From contig JAUWJP010000009.1 of the NCBI GenBank assembly GCA_030607635.1, forward strand, positions 1 to 17,328: a stretch of 17,328 nucleotides of DNA, written 5' to 3'. The notes under the pieces were generated by a model that worked only from the letters and a program-made list of their open reading frames with translations, made no database searches and was not told where the DNA came from. Each line of letters opens with the position of its first letter. Position 1 is the stretch's first letter. The stretch is from Candidatus Aminicenantota bacterium. GTDB taxonomy: Bacteria > Acidobacteriota > Aminicenantia > Aminicenantales > Aminicenantaceae. Positions 1 to 7,110 of this stretch are shown piece after piece. Position numbers and translations under genes: made by a program.

Positions 1-2
1 CG

Positions 3-2432
3 ATGAAAAATAAAGACGTAATTCGATTAATCGAGTCAAGACGTAAGCTTTCTTCTCCGGGCGGCCTTAAAAAATTGGAAATGGAAGGAGGCTGTGGAGT
101 TGTTGGCTTAGCCTGCAATGAAAAAATCCCAGGAAAGCACATCATGCAGTCTCTAATTCAGATGCATAACAGGGGAAACAGCAAAGGCGGAGGGATTGCG
201 GCCCTTGGGCTAAACTCCTCCCAATGCGGTGTCAGCCAAAAAATACTTGAAGAAGATTATTTGATCCAGGTAGCTTATCTTGACCCAAGCGTAAGACATC
301 AGGTGGAAAAGGAATTCATAATCTCAAACCTGGATGTTCATACATCCTATCCACTTCCCACTCTAAAAGATTATAGAGCTGTCGATGGTTTAGATATGAA
401 ACCACCTGAAGTATGGAGATATTTCTGTCGGGTTAAAGACAAAGCCCTGAGCCAGTTTATTCTTAAAAATAATTTAGATGCTCTTGAAAGACTAAAGGCT
501 GAAGATGAATTCATTTATCAAAACACCTACAAACTGAATAATAAATTTTATACATCTCTCGGGGAAAAAAGGGCATTTGTCCTCTCGCATGGGCGTAATA
601 TGATCATTCTTAAAATCGTAGGTTATGCGGAGCAGCTAATTGAGTATTATCAGATTGAAAATTTAGAAGCTCATATTTGGGTCGGACATCAAAGATATCC
701 CACCAAAGGAAAAGTCTGGCATCCCGGAGGGGCTCATCCTTTTATGGGAATGAACGAAGCACTAATCCATAACGGAGATTTTGCAAACTATTATTCCATA
801 GCCGAATATCTCAGTCAGCGAAACATCTACCCTCTTTTTCTGACTGATACAGAAGTAGCTGTGCTTCTTTTTGACCTGCTCAACAGAGTTTACGAGTACC
901 CTCTTGAGTACATAATCGAAGCCATTGCTCCCACAACGGAAAGGGACTTTTATTTATTGCCCGAGAAAAAAAGAAAGATATACCGCGCCATTCAGACATC
1001 TCATATCCACAGCTCTCCTGATGGACCCTGGTTTTTTATAATCGGACAAACAAATATCAAACAAAAGAGTTTTCAACTCCTGGGAATAACGGATACATCG
1101 ATGCTCAGACCCCAGGTCTTTGCCTTCCAGGAGAATGGCGTGAGTATTGGACTTGTGGCCAGCGAAAAGCAAGCTATAGATGCAACACTGCGAAGCTTGC
1201 ACCAGGAAGATAAAAGATTCTTACCCTATGCTGATTTTTACTGGAATGCAAGAGGCGGAAGTTATACAGATGGAGGAGCATTTATCTTTACTGTAAAAGG
1301 AAAAAATCTGGTAATAACCGATAAATTTGGGAGACGAATTTCAGTAAATAAAGAACATGACTGTCCACCTATTAATATATCAGCCGGAAAATCTGAGGAT
1401 GTAGATCCTACAGAAAAAATAGCAGAATTCACAAAAATAATCGACCAGAGATGGAGAATCCCGATCAAAGACAGAGCATGCGCATTATCAAATACTGAGG
1501 AATATCTCAATGAAATATTCCTATCAATGTCTGCCCAAAAACAAGCAGAAAATCTATATTGCTATACAGGCTGGGAAAAAATAGATTCACTATCCCCGCC
1601 AAAAAGTCAGAAAGAAGTTCTGGTGATAAACTGTGAAAAATTCCCTGCAGAAGGGAGTCAATCAATTTCCAGGTTTATTGTGGAGGCTTACCAGCTAGGC
1701 TGGAAAAATTTCATAACTTTTAACTGGAGAGGTCAGAGGTTTTGCGGATGCGGGTTGGGCTCGGAATCTAACGATGTCCAAATAGACGTGTTCGGGAGTT
1801 CAGGCGATTATCTTGCTTCAGGTCTTGACGGAGCAGAAATTGTTGTCCACGAGAGCGCTCAGGACCAAGTAGCTCAGATCATGAAAAGCGGAAAACTTGT
1901 AGTCTACGGGGATGTCGGACAGACCTTTATGTATGGAGCTAAAGGTGGCGAAGTCTATGTCCTTGGAAATGCAGCCGGAAGACCTCTTATTAATGCTGTA
2001 GGAGCACCAAGAGTCGTCATAAACGGAACATGCCTAGACTATCTGGCAGAATCCTTTATGGCAGGCAATCCCTTGGAAGGGGGAGGATTTGTCATTCTTA
2101 ACGGACTTAAATTCAGTGAGTAAGGAGAAATCATTGAATTAGAAGCTCCCTATCCTGGAGGAAATCTCTTTTCGCTAGCTTCAGGTGGCGCTATTTACAT
2201 CCGCGATCCATTTTTAAAAGTTGAAGAGGGCCAGCTAAACGGAGGTAGGCTTATCGAATTAACTGAAAAAGACTGGGAGCTTATTCTTCCCTACTTAGAA
2301 GAGAATGAAAGACTCTTCAACATTCCTGTAAAACGTTTATTAAGTCCGAATGGTGAACTCCGCTCATTCAATCAGGTTTACCGAAAAGTTGAAGCCACTG
2401 AATTGAAAGTACTCCAAAAAGGCCACCGTTAA
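3..2432 (+). pseudogene. Glutamine amidotransferase/GXGXG (glutamate synthase-like) protein with an in-frame stop
   Basis: The protein joins a class II glutamine amidotransferase domain to a GXGXG beta-helix domain, the two outer parts of the glutamate synthase large subunit; the FMN synthase part would be a separate protein. In the amidotransferase part I see GGCGVVG with probable nucleophile Cys31, IWVGHQRYPTKG near residue 225 and ALIHNGD near 253. The GXGXG part (about 540 onward) has repeated Gly motifs such as GCGLGSESNDVQ and VYGDVGQTFMYGAKGGEV. TAA at 2121-2123 ends the frame after 706 residues. The same frame then stays open for 102 codons to TAA at 2430, encoding plausible family sequence (EAPYPGGNLFSLASGGAIY), so one complete gene of about 809 codons seems to have suffered a nonsense change, read-through, a split or a sequencing error. 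The first ATG lies two bases from the window edge, so its RBS and any further upstream coding are unseen. Family is sure; functional state is not. Confidence 0.88.
2122..2138 (+). promoter_or_regulatory. Shine-Dalgarno-like AAGGAG overlapping the in-frame stop
   Basis: The TAA at 2121-2123 is followed directly by GGAG, giving AAGGAG at 2122-2127. Five bases later comes an in-frame ATT (2133-2135), a rare start codon, which opens the remaining 100 codons of the GXGXG domain. The arrangement could support re-initiation of a separate C-terminal polypeptide, but it may be chance because the Gly-Glu codons alone supply GGAG. Whether it is used is inference. Confidence 0.25.
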
Positions 2433-2472
2433 AAAAATGTTAAAAATATCCAGTAATGAAAATAGCCAAGGC

Positions 2473-2598
2473 AAAAAGGGGACAGGCTACTTTTTCTTTG
2501 CGGCTCGTCCTTTTATAAAGTGTTTGATTTATCAAGTTCTAGCAGGAAAGAAAAGTGCTGTCTCTTTTCTTCCAGAAAAAGCAGCCTGTCCCCTTTTT
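2473..2598. repeat. Long inverted repeat, REP/MITE-like, with GGGGACAGGCT arms
   Basis: The left arm at 2473-2496 reads AAAAAGGGGACAGGCTAC followed by T5C. The right arm at 2575-2598 is its reverse complement with one mismatch. The arms are about 24 bases long and enclose about 78 bases that contain a weaker inner pairing (GGAAAGAAAAG against CTTTTCTTCC). Similar AGCCTGTCCCC palindromes are dispersed in many anaerobic bacterial genomes, often as REP-like elements. The element fills the gap between the GXGXG gene and the next gene, whose RBS begins about 16 bases after the right arm. It could act as an RNA hairpin, but no transposase is nearby. Confidence 0.75.
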
Positions 2599-2626
2599 CC
2601 TTGTTTTTCTTTCAAAGGAGGAAAAA

Positions 2627-3049
2627 ATGAATGAACTGCAAGTAAATATTAGATGTCCCTACTGTAAACAAAGTCTTATGGATGATGGTCAAATAATAGA
2701 CGGCTATCCAAGTGTAAAAGTGGTTATTCAAAATTCTAATAAGCGTGGACTGCTCTACCTGAGCTCTATTTATGGGAGCTATAACATTATCTCAGAATTC
2801 AATATCCCCATGGATGAAATAGTCCTGTTTTTTTGCCCCCATTGTCAATCTTCTCTTTTAATTAAAGATTTATGCGATAAATGTAGTGCCCCGATGACAT
2901 TTTTTGAATTATTACAAGGTGGTAAAGTCCAGATTTGTTCGCGACGTGGGTGTAAGAAGCACTTGATAGAATTTTCAGACCTATCCCAAAAAATATCTAC
3001 CCTCTACAATGCTTATGAGGTATTCGCTGACCCATCCCGGAAAAAGTAA
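2627..3049 (+). CDS. Four-cysteine-pair zinc-ribbon protein, function unknown
   Basis: A 140-residue protein beginning MNELQVNIRCPYC. The start is fixed by AAAGGAGG six bases upstream of ATG; longer readings of the frame run back into the inverted repeat. Four cysteine pairs are visible: CPYC near residue 10, CPHC near 75, CDKC near 90 and CSRRGC near 115, enough for two zinc ribbons. Between the first two pairs lies a mostly beta-type stretch. I think it belongs to a conserved uncharacterised family of anaerobes, but I cannot name it. The first Cys pair and the RRGC-KKH segment look well kept and there are no internal stops, so the gene appears intact. The lipoprotein gene starts 54 bases downstream on the same strand and may be cotranscribed. 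Zinc binding is inferred from the Cys spacing. Confidence 0.75.
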   Translation: MNELQVNIRCPYCKQSLMDDGQIIDGYPSVKVVIQNSNKRGLLYLSSIYGSYNIISEFNIPMDEIVLFFCPHCQSSLLIKDLCDKCSAPMTFFELLQGGKVQICSRRGCKKHLIEFSDLSQKISTLYNAYEVFADPSRKK

Positions 3050-3103
3050 GAAGATAACTTATTGAATTATGAAGGCAAAAAAAAAGAAAAAAGGAGATGA
3101 AAG

Positions 3104-3412
3104 GTGAAAATAGTTAGCATCTTAGGAATTCTTCTTGTTTTAATCTTTGTCTTTTCCAGTTGTGTCGCAGGTCCGAACGAGCTTGAGAAAAAACCAAATA
3201 AGGAAGGAAAGATCGCTGGATTCTGGAAGGGTTTGTGGCACGGTCTTATTGCGCCTATAACATTTATTATCTCCATATTTACAAAGAATGTGCGTTTCTA
3301 TGAGGTTTACAATAGTGGATTTTGGTATAATTTTGGCTTTGTTCTTGGCGCTGGACTTTTTTTATCAGGGGGCATCCTCGGTAAAGGAAGGGCAAAAAGA
3401 CGAAAGCGCTAG
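3104..3412 (+). CDS. Small predicted lipoprotein/membrane protein
   Basis: A 102-residue protein starting at GTG, with AAGGAGATG a few bases upstream. Residues 1-20 form a signal peptide: basic start, hydrophobic run (ILGILLVLIFVF) and FSSC, a slightly atypical lipobox, so lipid attachment at that Cys is likely. A middle segment, GFWKGLWHGLIAPITF, looks like a re-entrant or membrane helix. A second hydrophobic segment near residues 75-93 (FWYNFGFVLGAGLFLSGG) is followed by a very basic tail, RAKRRKR, which should stay cytoplasmic. I recall the GFW-GLWHG-IAPITF pattern from a widespread uncharacterised family, usually annotated as hypothetical or lipoprotein. It follows the zinc-ribbon gene and converges with the decayed block on the opposite strand. 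Confidence 0.65.
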   Translation: MKIVSILGILLVLIFVFSSCVAGPNELEKKPNKEGKIAGFWKGLWHGLIAPITFIISIFTKNVRFYEVYNSGFWYNFGFVLGAGLFLSGGILGKGRAKRRKR

Positions 3413-3424
3413 AGTAAGTAAATT

Positions 3425-3526
3425 TAAAAAATATTCTCTATCTCTCTTTACTGCTTTAGATATCATCACATTTTCGCCGCATTTTCCACATCTAACTGAT
3501 TCAAATATGGGGAAAAACTTGGTATT
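3425..3526 (-). pseudogene. Zinc-ribbon remnant resembling the FmdE C-terminus
   Basis: Read on the minus strand just after the oxidoreductase fragment, and in the same frame after its TGA, the sequence gives KFFPIFESVRCGKCGENVM and then ISKAVKRDREYF. The FESV-C-KCGE-VM pattern matches the C-terminal zinc ribbon of FmdE-family proteins (formylmethanofuran dehydrogenase subunit E-like). The second CxxC pair expected after the basic stretch is missing, and no start codon or upstream FmdE domain is present. It is therefore a remnant at most. The left boundary is approximate because the frame runs on into the lipoprotein gene's antisense strand. Another zinc-ribbon family is possible. Confidence 0.4.
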
Positions 3527-3862
3527 TCAATTTTCTCTTGCCGTTTCATGGGCATCTATAATCGCATCCTGGTCATTTTCAACTTCCCCTGCATCTCCAA
3601 TTACATAAACCGGCATCTTCTCCTCTAGCTCCTTTTCGATAGGATTATAGCCTTTCATGCTAGTGGAGACGACAATGATATCTACATCATCAAATCGGAT
3701 GTTCTTTGCGCTTCTTTCAGCATAGACAGTTCTTCCCTCAACTCTTTTAATGTGCGTGCGGTCGCTGAAAACAGTCCCTTTTTCTTTCATCATCTTGAGA
3801 GAAAGGGTCTTGGCAATCGCTTCCATGCCTTCACCAAATTCATCTTTTCTGTCATTAACAAT
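3527..3862 (-). pseudogene. C-terminal fragment of an FAD/NAD(P)H-dependent oxidoreductase
   Basis: About 110 residues resembling the end of the pyridine-nucleotide oxidoreductase module of 2-enoate/2,4-dienoyl-CoA reductase-type enzymes (COG0446). Features are a Rossmann-like piece (IVNDRKDEFGEGMEAIAK), a strand-turn segment (THIKRVEGRTVYAER), VDIIVVSTSMKGYNP, and the FAD-binding signature VYVIGDAGEVENDQDAIIDA near the end. The natural C-terminus seems present (HETAREN then TGA). Everything upstream is missing: the catalytic barrel and first FAD-binding motif are absent, and the fragment joins directly to a truncated small gene at about 3862. The first 15 residues of the open frame belong to that neighbour read out of frame. 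No RBS is evident. I regard it as non-functional. Confidence 0.6.
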
Positions 3863-4061
3863 TGGAAAGCATGGATTCTTTGGGTTCTCTTTCCAACAAA
3901 AACTCAAAAGACCTTTTTATCAATTCTTCTCTTGTCATTTCACCATCAGTTAGAATTTTGTAATACTCTTCATCCAAAGTTACTAAATGTTCTGTGCTGG
4001 TACCTTTTTCCTTTATATTTACTACGAATTCCTGATCACTTTTCTTTTTAACTTCGATCAT
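3855..4061 (-). pseudogene. Truncated small conserved protein (MIEVKK... family)
   Basis: A 68-residue frame beginning MIEVKKKSDQEFVVNIKEKG and continuing with HLVTLDEEYYKILTDGEMT and a REELIKRSFEFLLEREPKES segment. I recognise this as a small uncharacterised family, normally a little longer than 80 residues, that ends after a further conserved stretch. Here homology stops after REPKES and four unrelated residues precede TAA, where the sequence switches to the oxidoreductase fragment. The start looks authentic: AAGGAG lies seven bases before ATG, and the gene overlaps the 3' end of the upstream methyltransferase by 14 bases, suggesting translational coupling. The truncated product might still be made. 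Confidence 0.6.
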
Positions 4062-4731
4062 TTCGAATCTCCTTAACGGAATCCAATTTTTTGGCTTTCA
4101 ATAATCTTACATAATCCTTGAAGAAGAAAAACTCTTCAAAGCCACCGAAATTATGCTTTGACAGTATCTTTTTCCAATCTCGCTTGATATAATCAAAAGC
4201 ATAAGGGCACTCCATAAGTCCAAAAGGAACCCTCAAATAAAAAGGCATTTGCTTAAAAGAAAATTCATTATAATCTAAAATGAAAAAGCTGGCATTGCTT
4301 CTTAAGACATCAAAGACCCTCTCTATAATCGCTTCTCTAACCTCTTGTGGAAATCCATGCAGTACGAAAGAAATAAAAACCTTATCAAATTTTTTTCTAA
4401 AAGGTAAAGATTGATCAACCCTTGCATGGAGAATTTTAATATGGGGGAAATTGGCGCATCTTTTCTTAAATTGAGAGATCATTTCTTGGGAAATGTCAAT
4501 CCCAATTAATCTGCCTTTTTCCGAAAGATACTTCGCCATTAAACAAGCGTTCCTGCCCGTGCCTGTCCCTAAATCCAAGATTCTATCTGTGGGTCTAATT
4601 CTCATCAACTCGATGGATTTTTCTATAAATAAGGGATATCTACAAAAAGTCGCGAGATCCAGTAAGGCGTCGTAATGCGTCGCCGTAAATCCTCCCGTCT
4701 CAACTTTTGATTCTGGATATAATTTTTGCAT
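4048..4731 (-). CDS. Class I SAM-dependent methyltransferase (UbiE-like fold)
   Basis: A 227-residue protein with a typical class I methyltransferase core. Motif I is RILDLGTGTGRNA at about residues 50-62, motif II ends in LIGIDIS near 76-81, ILHARVDQSLPF follows near 105-115, and the post-core segment has KVFISFVLHGFP and ASFFILDYNEF. The N-terminus (LYPESKVETGGFTATHYDALLD) and the tail (FFFFKDYVRLLKAKKLD) are recognisable family features and recur in the damaged gene at 13406-13979, a paralogue. The substrate is unknown; similarity to UbiE/menaquinone-type methyltransferases does not identify it. The ATG is preceded by only a weak TGAG. It overlaps the small truncated gene downstream. The coding frame appears intact. 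Confidence 0.85.
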   Translation of the reverse strand: MQKLYPESKVETGGFTATHYDALLDLATFCRYPLFIEKSIELMRIRPTDRILDLGTGTGRNACLMAKYLSEKGRLIGIDISQEMISQFKKRCANFPHIKILHARVDQSLPFRKKFDKVFISFVLHGFPQEVREAIIERVFDVLRSNASFFILDYNEFSFKQMPFYLRVPFGLMECPYAFDYIKRDWKKILSKHNFGGFEEFFFFKDYVRLLKAKKLDSVKEIRNDRS

Positions 4732-4856
4732 CTCAGATTTTTCTCACAACGTGAAAAATTGCTTTGTCTGTTCTTAATATGCCTGAACCATGACCACTTG
4801 TATCAATTCAATCCTTGGGTATAGACTAAGGTAACTATGTTATCCCATTTTATTAG

Positions 4857-5519
4857 TTAGTTTACAGCATATATATATTCAGGTTTATCTATTTCCTCTT
4901 TTAATTTCAAATCATCTAAGGAAACACCATAAACTTTAAAACCTAATTTTTTAAGGTATTCTTCCACATCCTGAACAGATTGCCCAAGCTCTTCAAGGTA
5001 ATCGTGATGAATCTCACAGAATATCTTGATTTTATTTTCTCGCAGTGTTTTTTCTGCTCCTTTAAGAACTAACAGTTCGCTTCCTTCACAATCCATATTA
5101 ATTAAATCTACCCTGTCTATTTTCTCTTGGGCTATAAATGTATCTATGGCAGTAACACTAACCAAAATTTTGTTTGCGTCTTCCCTGAAGATGATGGAAC
5201 TTGAGGCTCCTTCTTTATAAAACTCAGTTGTTCCTTCTCGATTGCTTACGGCCAGTCGATGGACATTGACATTTTTTAATCCATTGGAGGCTATATTCTT
5301 TTTCAAAATTCCAAAATATTCCGGGACTGGCTCAAAAGCATAAACTTTACTGACTTTTTTTGCCATAGTCACAGTGGTAATGCCTATATAACTTCCCACA
5401 TCCACTACATTCATGTTTTTCTCGGTGATTGATTGCAAAAATTTGACTTCCCCTTGCTCATGTGGATTTTCTATCAAGTATCTTTTAAGAGCCGGCGAAT
5501 CACAAAGAAAATACTTCAT
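4857..5519 (-). CDS. FkbM-family methyltransferase
   Basis: A 220-residue SAM-dependent methyltransferase of the FkbM type, a family that usually O-methylates sugars or small secondary metabolites. Motif I is NVVDVGSYIGITTVTMA (about 37-53), and the acidic loop AFEPVPE (61-67) would bind the SAM ribose. The family-typical LINMDCEGSELLVLKGAEK lies in the middle third, followed by KIFCEIHHDYLEELG. The length is near the single-domain FkbM norm. The ATG is three bases after the stop of the upstream MBL gene and has no clear RBS of its own, so translation probably depends on the upstream gene. The actual substrate cannot be read from the sequence. Confidence 0.88.
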   Translation of the reverse strand: MKYFLCDSPALKRYLIENPHEQGEVKFLQSITEKNMNVVDVGSYIGITTVTMAKKVSKVYAFEPVPEYFGILKKNIASNGLKNVNVHRLAVSNREGTTEFYKEGASSSIIFREDANKILVSVTAIDTFIAQEKIDRVDLINMDCEGSELLVLKGAEKTLRENKIKIFCEIHHDYLEELGQSVQDVEEYLKKLGFKVYGVSLDDLKLKEEIDKPEYIYAVN

Positions 5520-5522
5520 CGG

Positions 5523-6176
5523 TCAAATTTCTATTATTTTACCCACACCATTGGCAATAAAATTGTCCTTATATTCCTCCCTGAATTGTCCTATAGCCAA
5601 ATCACCCGTGCAATGGCAAGGGGCAACCTTCTGCACCCCCAGAGCTTTAAATTCCTTAATTACAGCTCTGCCATCACCCAAGTGGAAACCGCCTAAGACT
5701 ATGTAGATTATCTTCTCGATTTCCTGAGCTTTTTTAACTATATTAACTACTCCAGGATGGGCGCAGCCTGTGATCACAATCAGTCCTCTGAGGCTTTTTA
5801 CAGCCAGTGCCTGCTCCTTTAAAAACCTACCCAGGGCGCCTGTGGAGTAAACATTTGTGCCTATCTCTGTAGGTTTCTTGAAAACCCCGGGCTCATATAC
5901 TTTAGCTTTATGACCATTGGCATTCAAAAAACCTCTTAAACCTCCAGTATGATCTCCATGTGAATGAGATAAGACGACTATTTCCACCTCTTCAGGTTTA
6001 ATCTTCAGCTGCTGCATATTGTATAACAAAGTTTGGCTTTCGCTGCCAGTGTCGAACAGTAGGCTTTTCCCTCCTATTTTAACAAGGCATGAGAAGCCAA
6101 AGCCGGTCCTAAGCTTTGAGTCATATTCATACCCATCATACAGTGTAACTATGATTATGTTATTATTTGTTTTCAT
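5523..6176 (-). CDS. MBL-fold metallohydrolase, COG1237 (dihydropterin/ribofuranosylaminobenzene phosphate synthase-like)
   Basis: A 217-residue metallo-beta-lactamase-fold protein. Metal ligands are clear: SHSHGDH at 70-76 (His71, His73, Asp75, His76), His140 in ITGCAHPG and His188 in PCHCTG. FDTG (41-44) precedes the first ligand cluster, and GGFHLGDG at 162-169 is typical of COG1237. Archaeal members are tied to methanopterin synthesis, but many bacterial members have unknown roles, so no specific reaction is claimed. The protein is shorter than many relatives, mainly between about residues 85 and 115. It begins an operon-like pair with the FkbM gene three bases downstream. A sigma-70-like promoter lies about 140 bases upstream, with a 31-codon frame in between. 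Confidence 0.85.
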   Translation of the reverse strand: MKTNNNIIIVTLYDGYEYDSKLRTGFGFSCLVKIGGKSLLFDTGSESQTLLYNMQQLKIKPEEVEIVVLSHSHGDHTGGLRGFLNANGHKAKVYEPGVFKKPTEIGTNVYSTGALGRFLKEQALAVKSLRGLIVITGCAHPGVVNIVKKAQEIEKIIYIVLGGFHLGDGRAVIKEFKALGVQKVAPCHCTGDLAIGQFREEYKDNFIANGVGKIIEI

Positions 6177-6200
6177 GACAGCATTAATTTTTAAGCGCTT

Positions 6201-6296
6201 CTATCTCGGCTTTTTTCTTCTACTTCTATTCTGGTATTTTATCCACTCAATCACTGTACTTGCCTCAAATCCCTCATAATTTTCCTCTATTTCCAC
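6201..6296 (-). CDS. Possible 31-codon leader ORF or gene remnant upstream of the MBL gene
   Basis: From GTG at 6296 this frame reads VEIEENYEGFEASTVIEWIK followed by a basic end, SRRKKPR, then TAG. It starts about 20 bases downstream of a good -10 element and ends about 25 bases before the MBL start, so it would lie in that gene's leader. The acidic start and basic tail resemble a real protein end rather than random sequence, but no clear RBS precedes it and I do not recognise the family. It may be a C-terminal scrap of a lost gene. Confidence 0.25.
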   Translation of the reverse strand: MEIEENYEGFEASTVIEWIKYQNRSRRKKPR

Positions 6297-6315
6297 ACTC
6301 TGAAAATTAACGTTT

Positions 6316-6345
6316 ATATTATCACGCTCAAAATGAAAACGTCAA
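6316..6345 (-). promoter_or_regulatory. Sigma-70-like promoter for the MBL/FkbM pair
   Basis: On the minus strand TTGACG (6345-6340) is separated by 18 bases from TAATAT (6321-6316). Both hexamers are close to the bacterial consensus and point at the MBL gene, about 140 bases downstream. No other convincing promoter was seen nearer that gene. Confidence 0.5.
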
Positions 6346-6733
6346 TTGCCAACAAACAAAAACAGAGACAAGGTAGCATAAACAGCAAAACACCCTACCA
6401 TAAGATAGACCTAACCACTGAAATCGAGAAAAAGCAGCCATGAAGGCCCTCAGAAATACTATCCTTTCCCTTTGGCTGCCATCATAAGCTCCTGTTGGAC
6501 ACACTGAGGTGGAGGCAGTTGTTCAGCTTTGAAGATGGAAGGCGGAACGCTTCCTCCTCAAAAGTTAACTTGTCCCTTGTCAAGGATGTGGAAGGCGACT
6601 CTGGCGATAAACTCCAGGAGGGCCATCCGCTCCTGCTCTGAGCACTTTAGCTCGTGGTACAGAGCCGCGGCCAAGATGATACTAGCAATACATAAGTAGG
6701 ACCATCAAAAAAACATGCGCGAAGGTATAATCA

Positions 6734-6788
6734 CTACATTGTAATAGAACCTATCCAAACATACTGAATAGGATTTTTTGCTATGTAG
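6734..6788. repeat. Nested imperfect inverted repeat with a T-run
   Basis: An outer pair, CTACAT (6734-6739) and ATGTAG (6783-6788), encloses an inner pair, CCTAT (6750-6754) and ATAGG (6768-6772), followed by ATTTTTT. The short stems and internal loops make it a weak candidate terminator (plus strand) or protein-binding site. It lies between the coding-like scraps and the zinc-ribbon mini-ORF. Confidence 0.3.
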
Positions 6789-6921
6789 AAAATACTTGCA
6801 TCAAATAATCATAGAAGGAATTTGATTTTTTTGGTTATTGCGATCTCTACTCATTTTTGCTAAATTTACATACTCTGACTTAATCTGCAAATAATATTAT
6901 AGCGAAGATACATATAAAGAA

Positions 6922-7023
6922 GTGAAATGTCCTAACTGTGGTAGCGAAAAAACAGGGAGGATTTTCACCTCCTCCCATATTGAAGGTGAAAGCGTTGCAG
7001 GATCAGGATTTGGGAAAAGCTGA
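6922..7023 (+). CDS. 33-codon zinc-finger-like mini-ORF, possibly a truncated gene
   Basis: From GTG the frame reads VKCPNCGSEKTGRIFTSSHI and then EGESVAGSGFGKS before TGA. The opening CPNCGSE is the first half of a typical zinc ribbon, but the second cysteine pair needed to bind zinc is missing, which suggests the 5' end of a truncated gene. No good RBS precedes the GTG. It is upstream of, and in a different frame from, the DGC/NifX-like gene. Confidence 0.3.
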   Translation: MKCPNCGSEKTGRIFTSSHIEGESVAGSGFGKS

Positions 7024-7110
7024 ATCTCCTCAGGTAGGGCAGTGTTTATGAAAAGAATGACGGGAAATTTACAAAGCAAAGCAGATAAATATAATAGGGG
7101 CGGTGAAACC

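Larger units (their letters stand above)
6297..6921. other. Gene-poor region with coding-like scraps
   Basis: Apart from the promoter at 6316-6345, no complete gene is visible. On the minus strand the frame from 6704 to 6459 is open except for one TGA at 6558-6560. Its first part includes LAAALYHELKCSEQERMALL and EFIARVAFHILDKGQ; the second includes KAEQLPPPQCVQQELMMAAK. It has no start codon at its open end and no recognised family, but the composition is protein-like and richer in GC than the flanks, so it may be a decayed gene. The rest is AT-rich with no RNA gene that I can see. Confidence 0.35.

Noticed and set aside
954..1510. Two 82-codon minus-strand frames inside the GXGXG gene
   Set aside because: They lie antisense to a strongly conserved coding region, lack RBS and have no recognisable motif.
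2121..2123. Pyrrolysine or selenocysteine recoding as explanation of the internal stops
   Set aside because: The stop here is TAA, which neither system uses, and no SECIS-like structure was evident after the TGA at 12535.
2437..2634. 65-codon plus-strand frame across the inverted repeat
   Set aside because: It consists mainly of the two repeat arms and their interior, and it overlaps the RBS of the zinc-ribbon gene in another frame.
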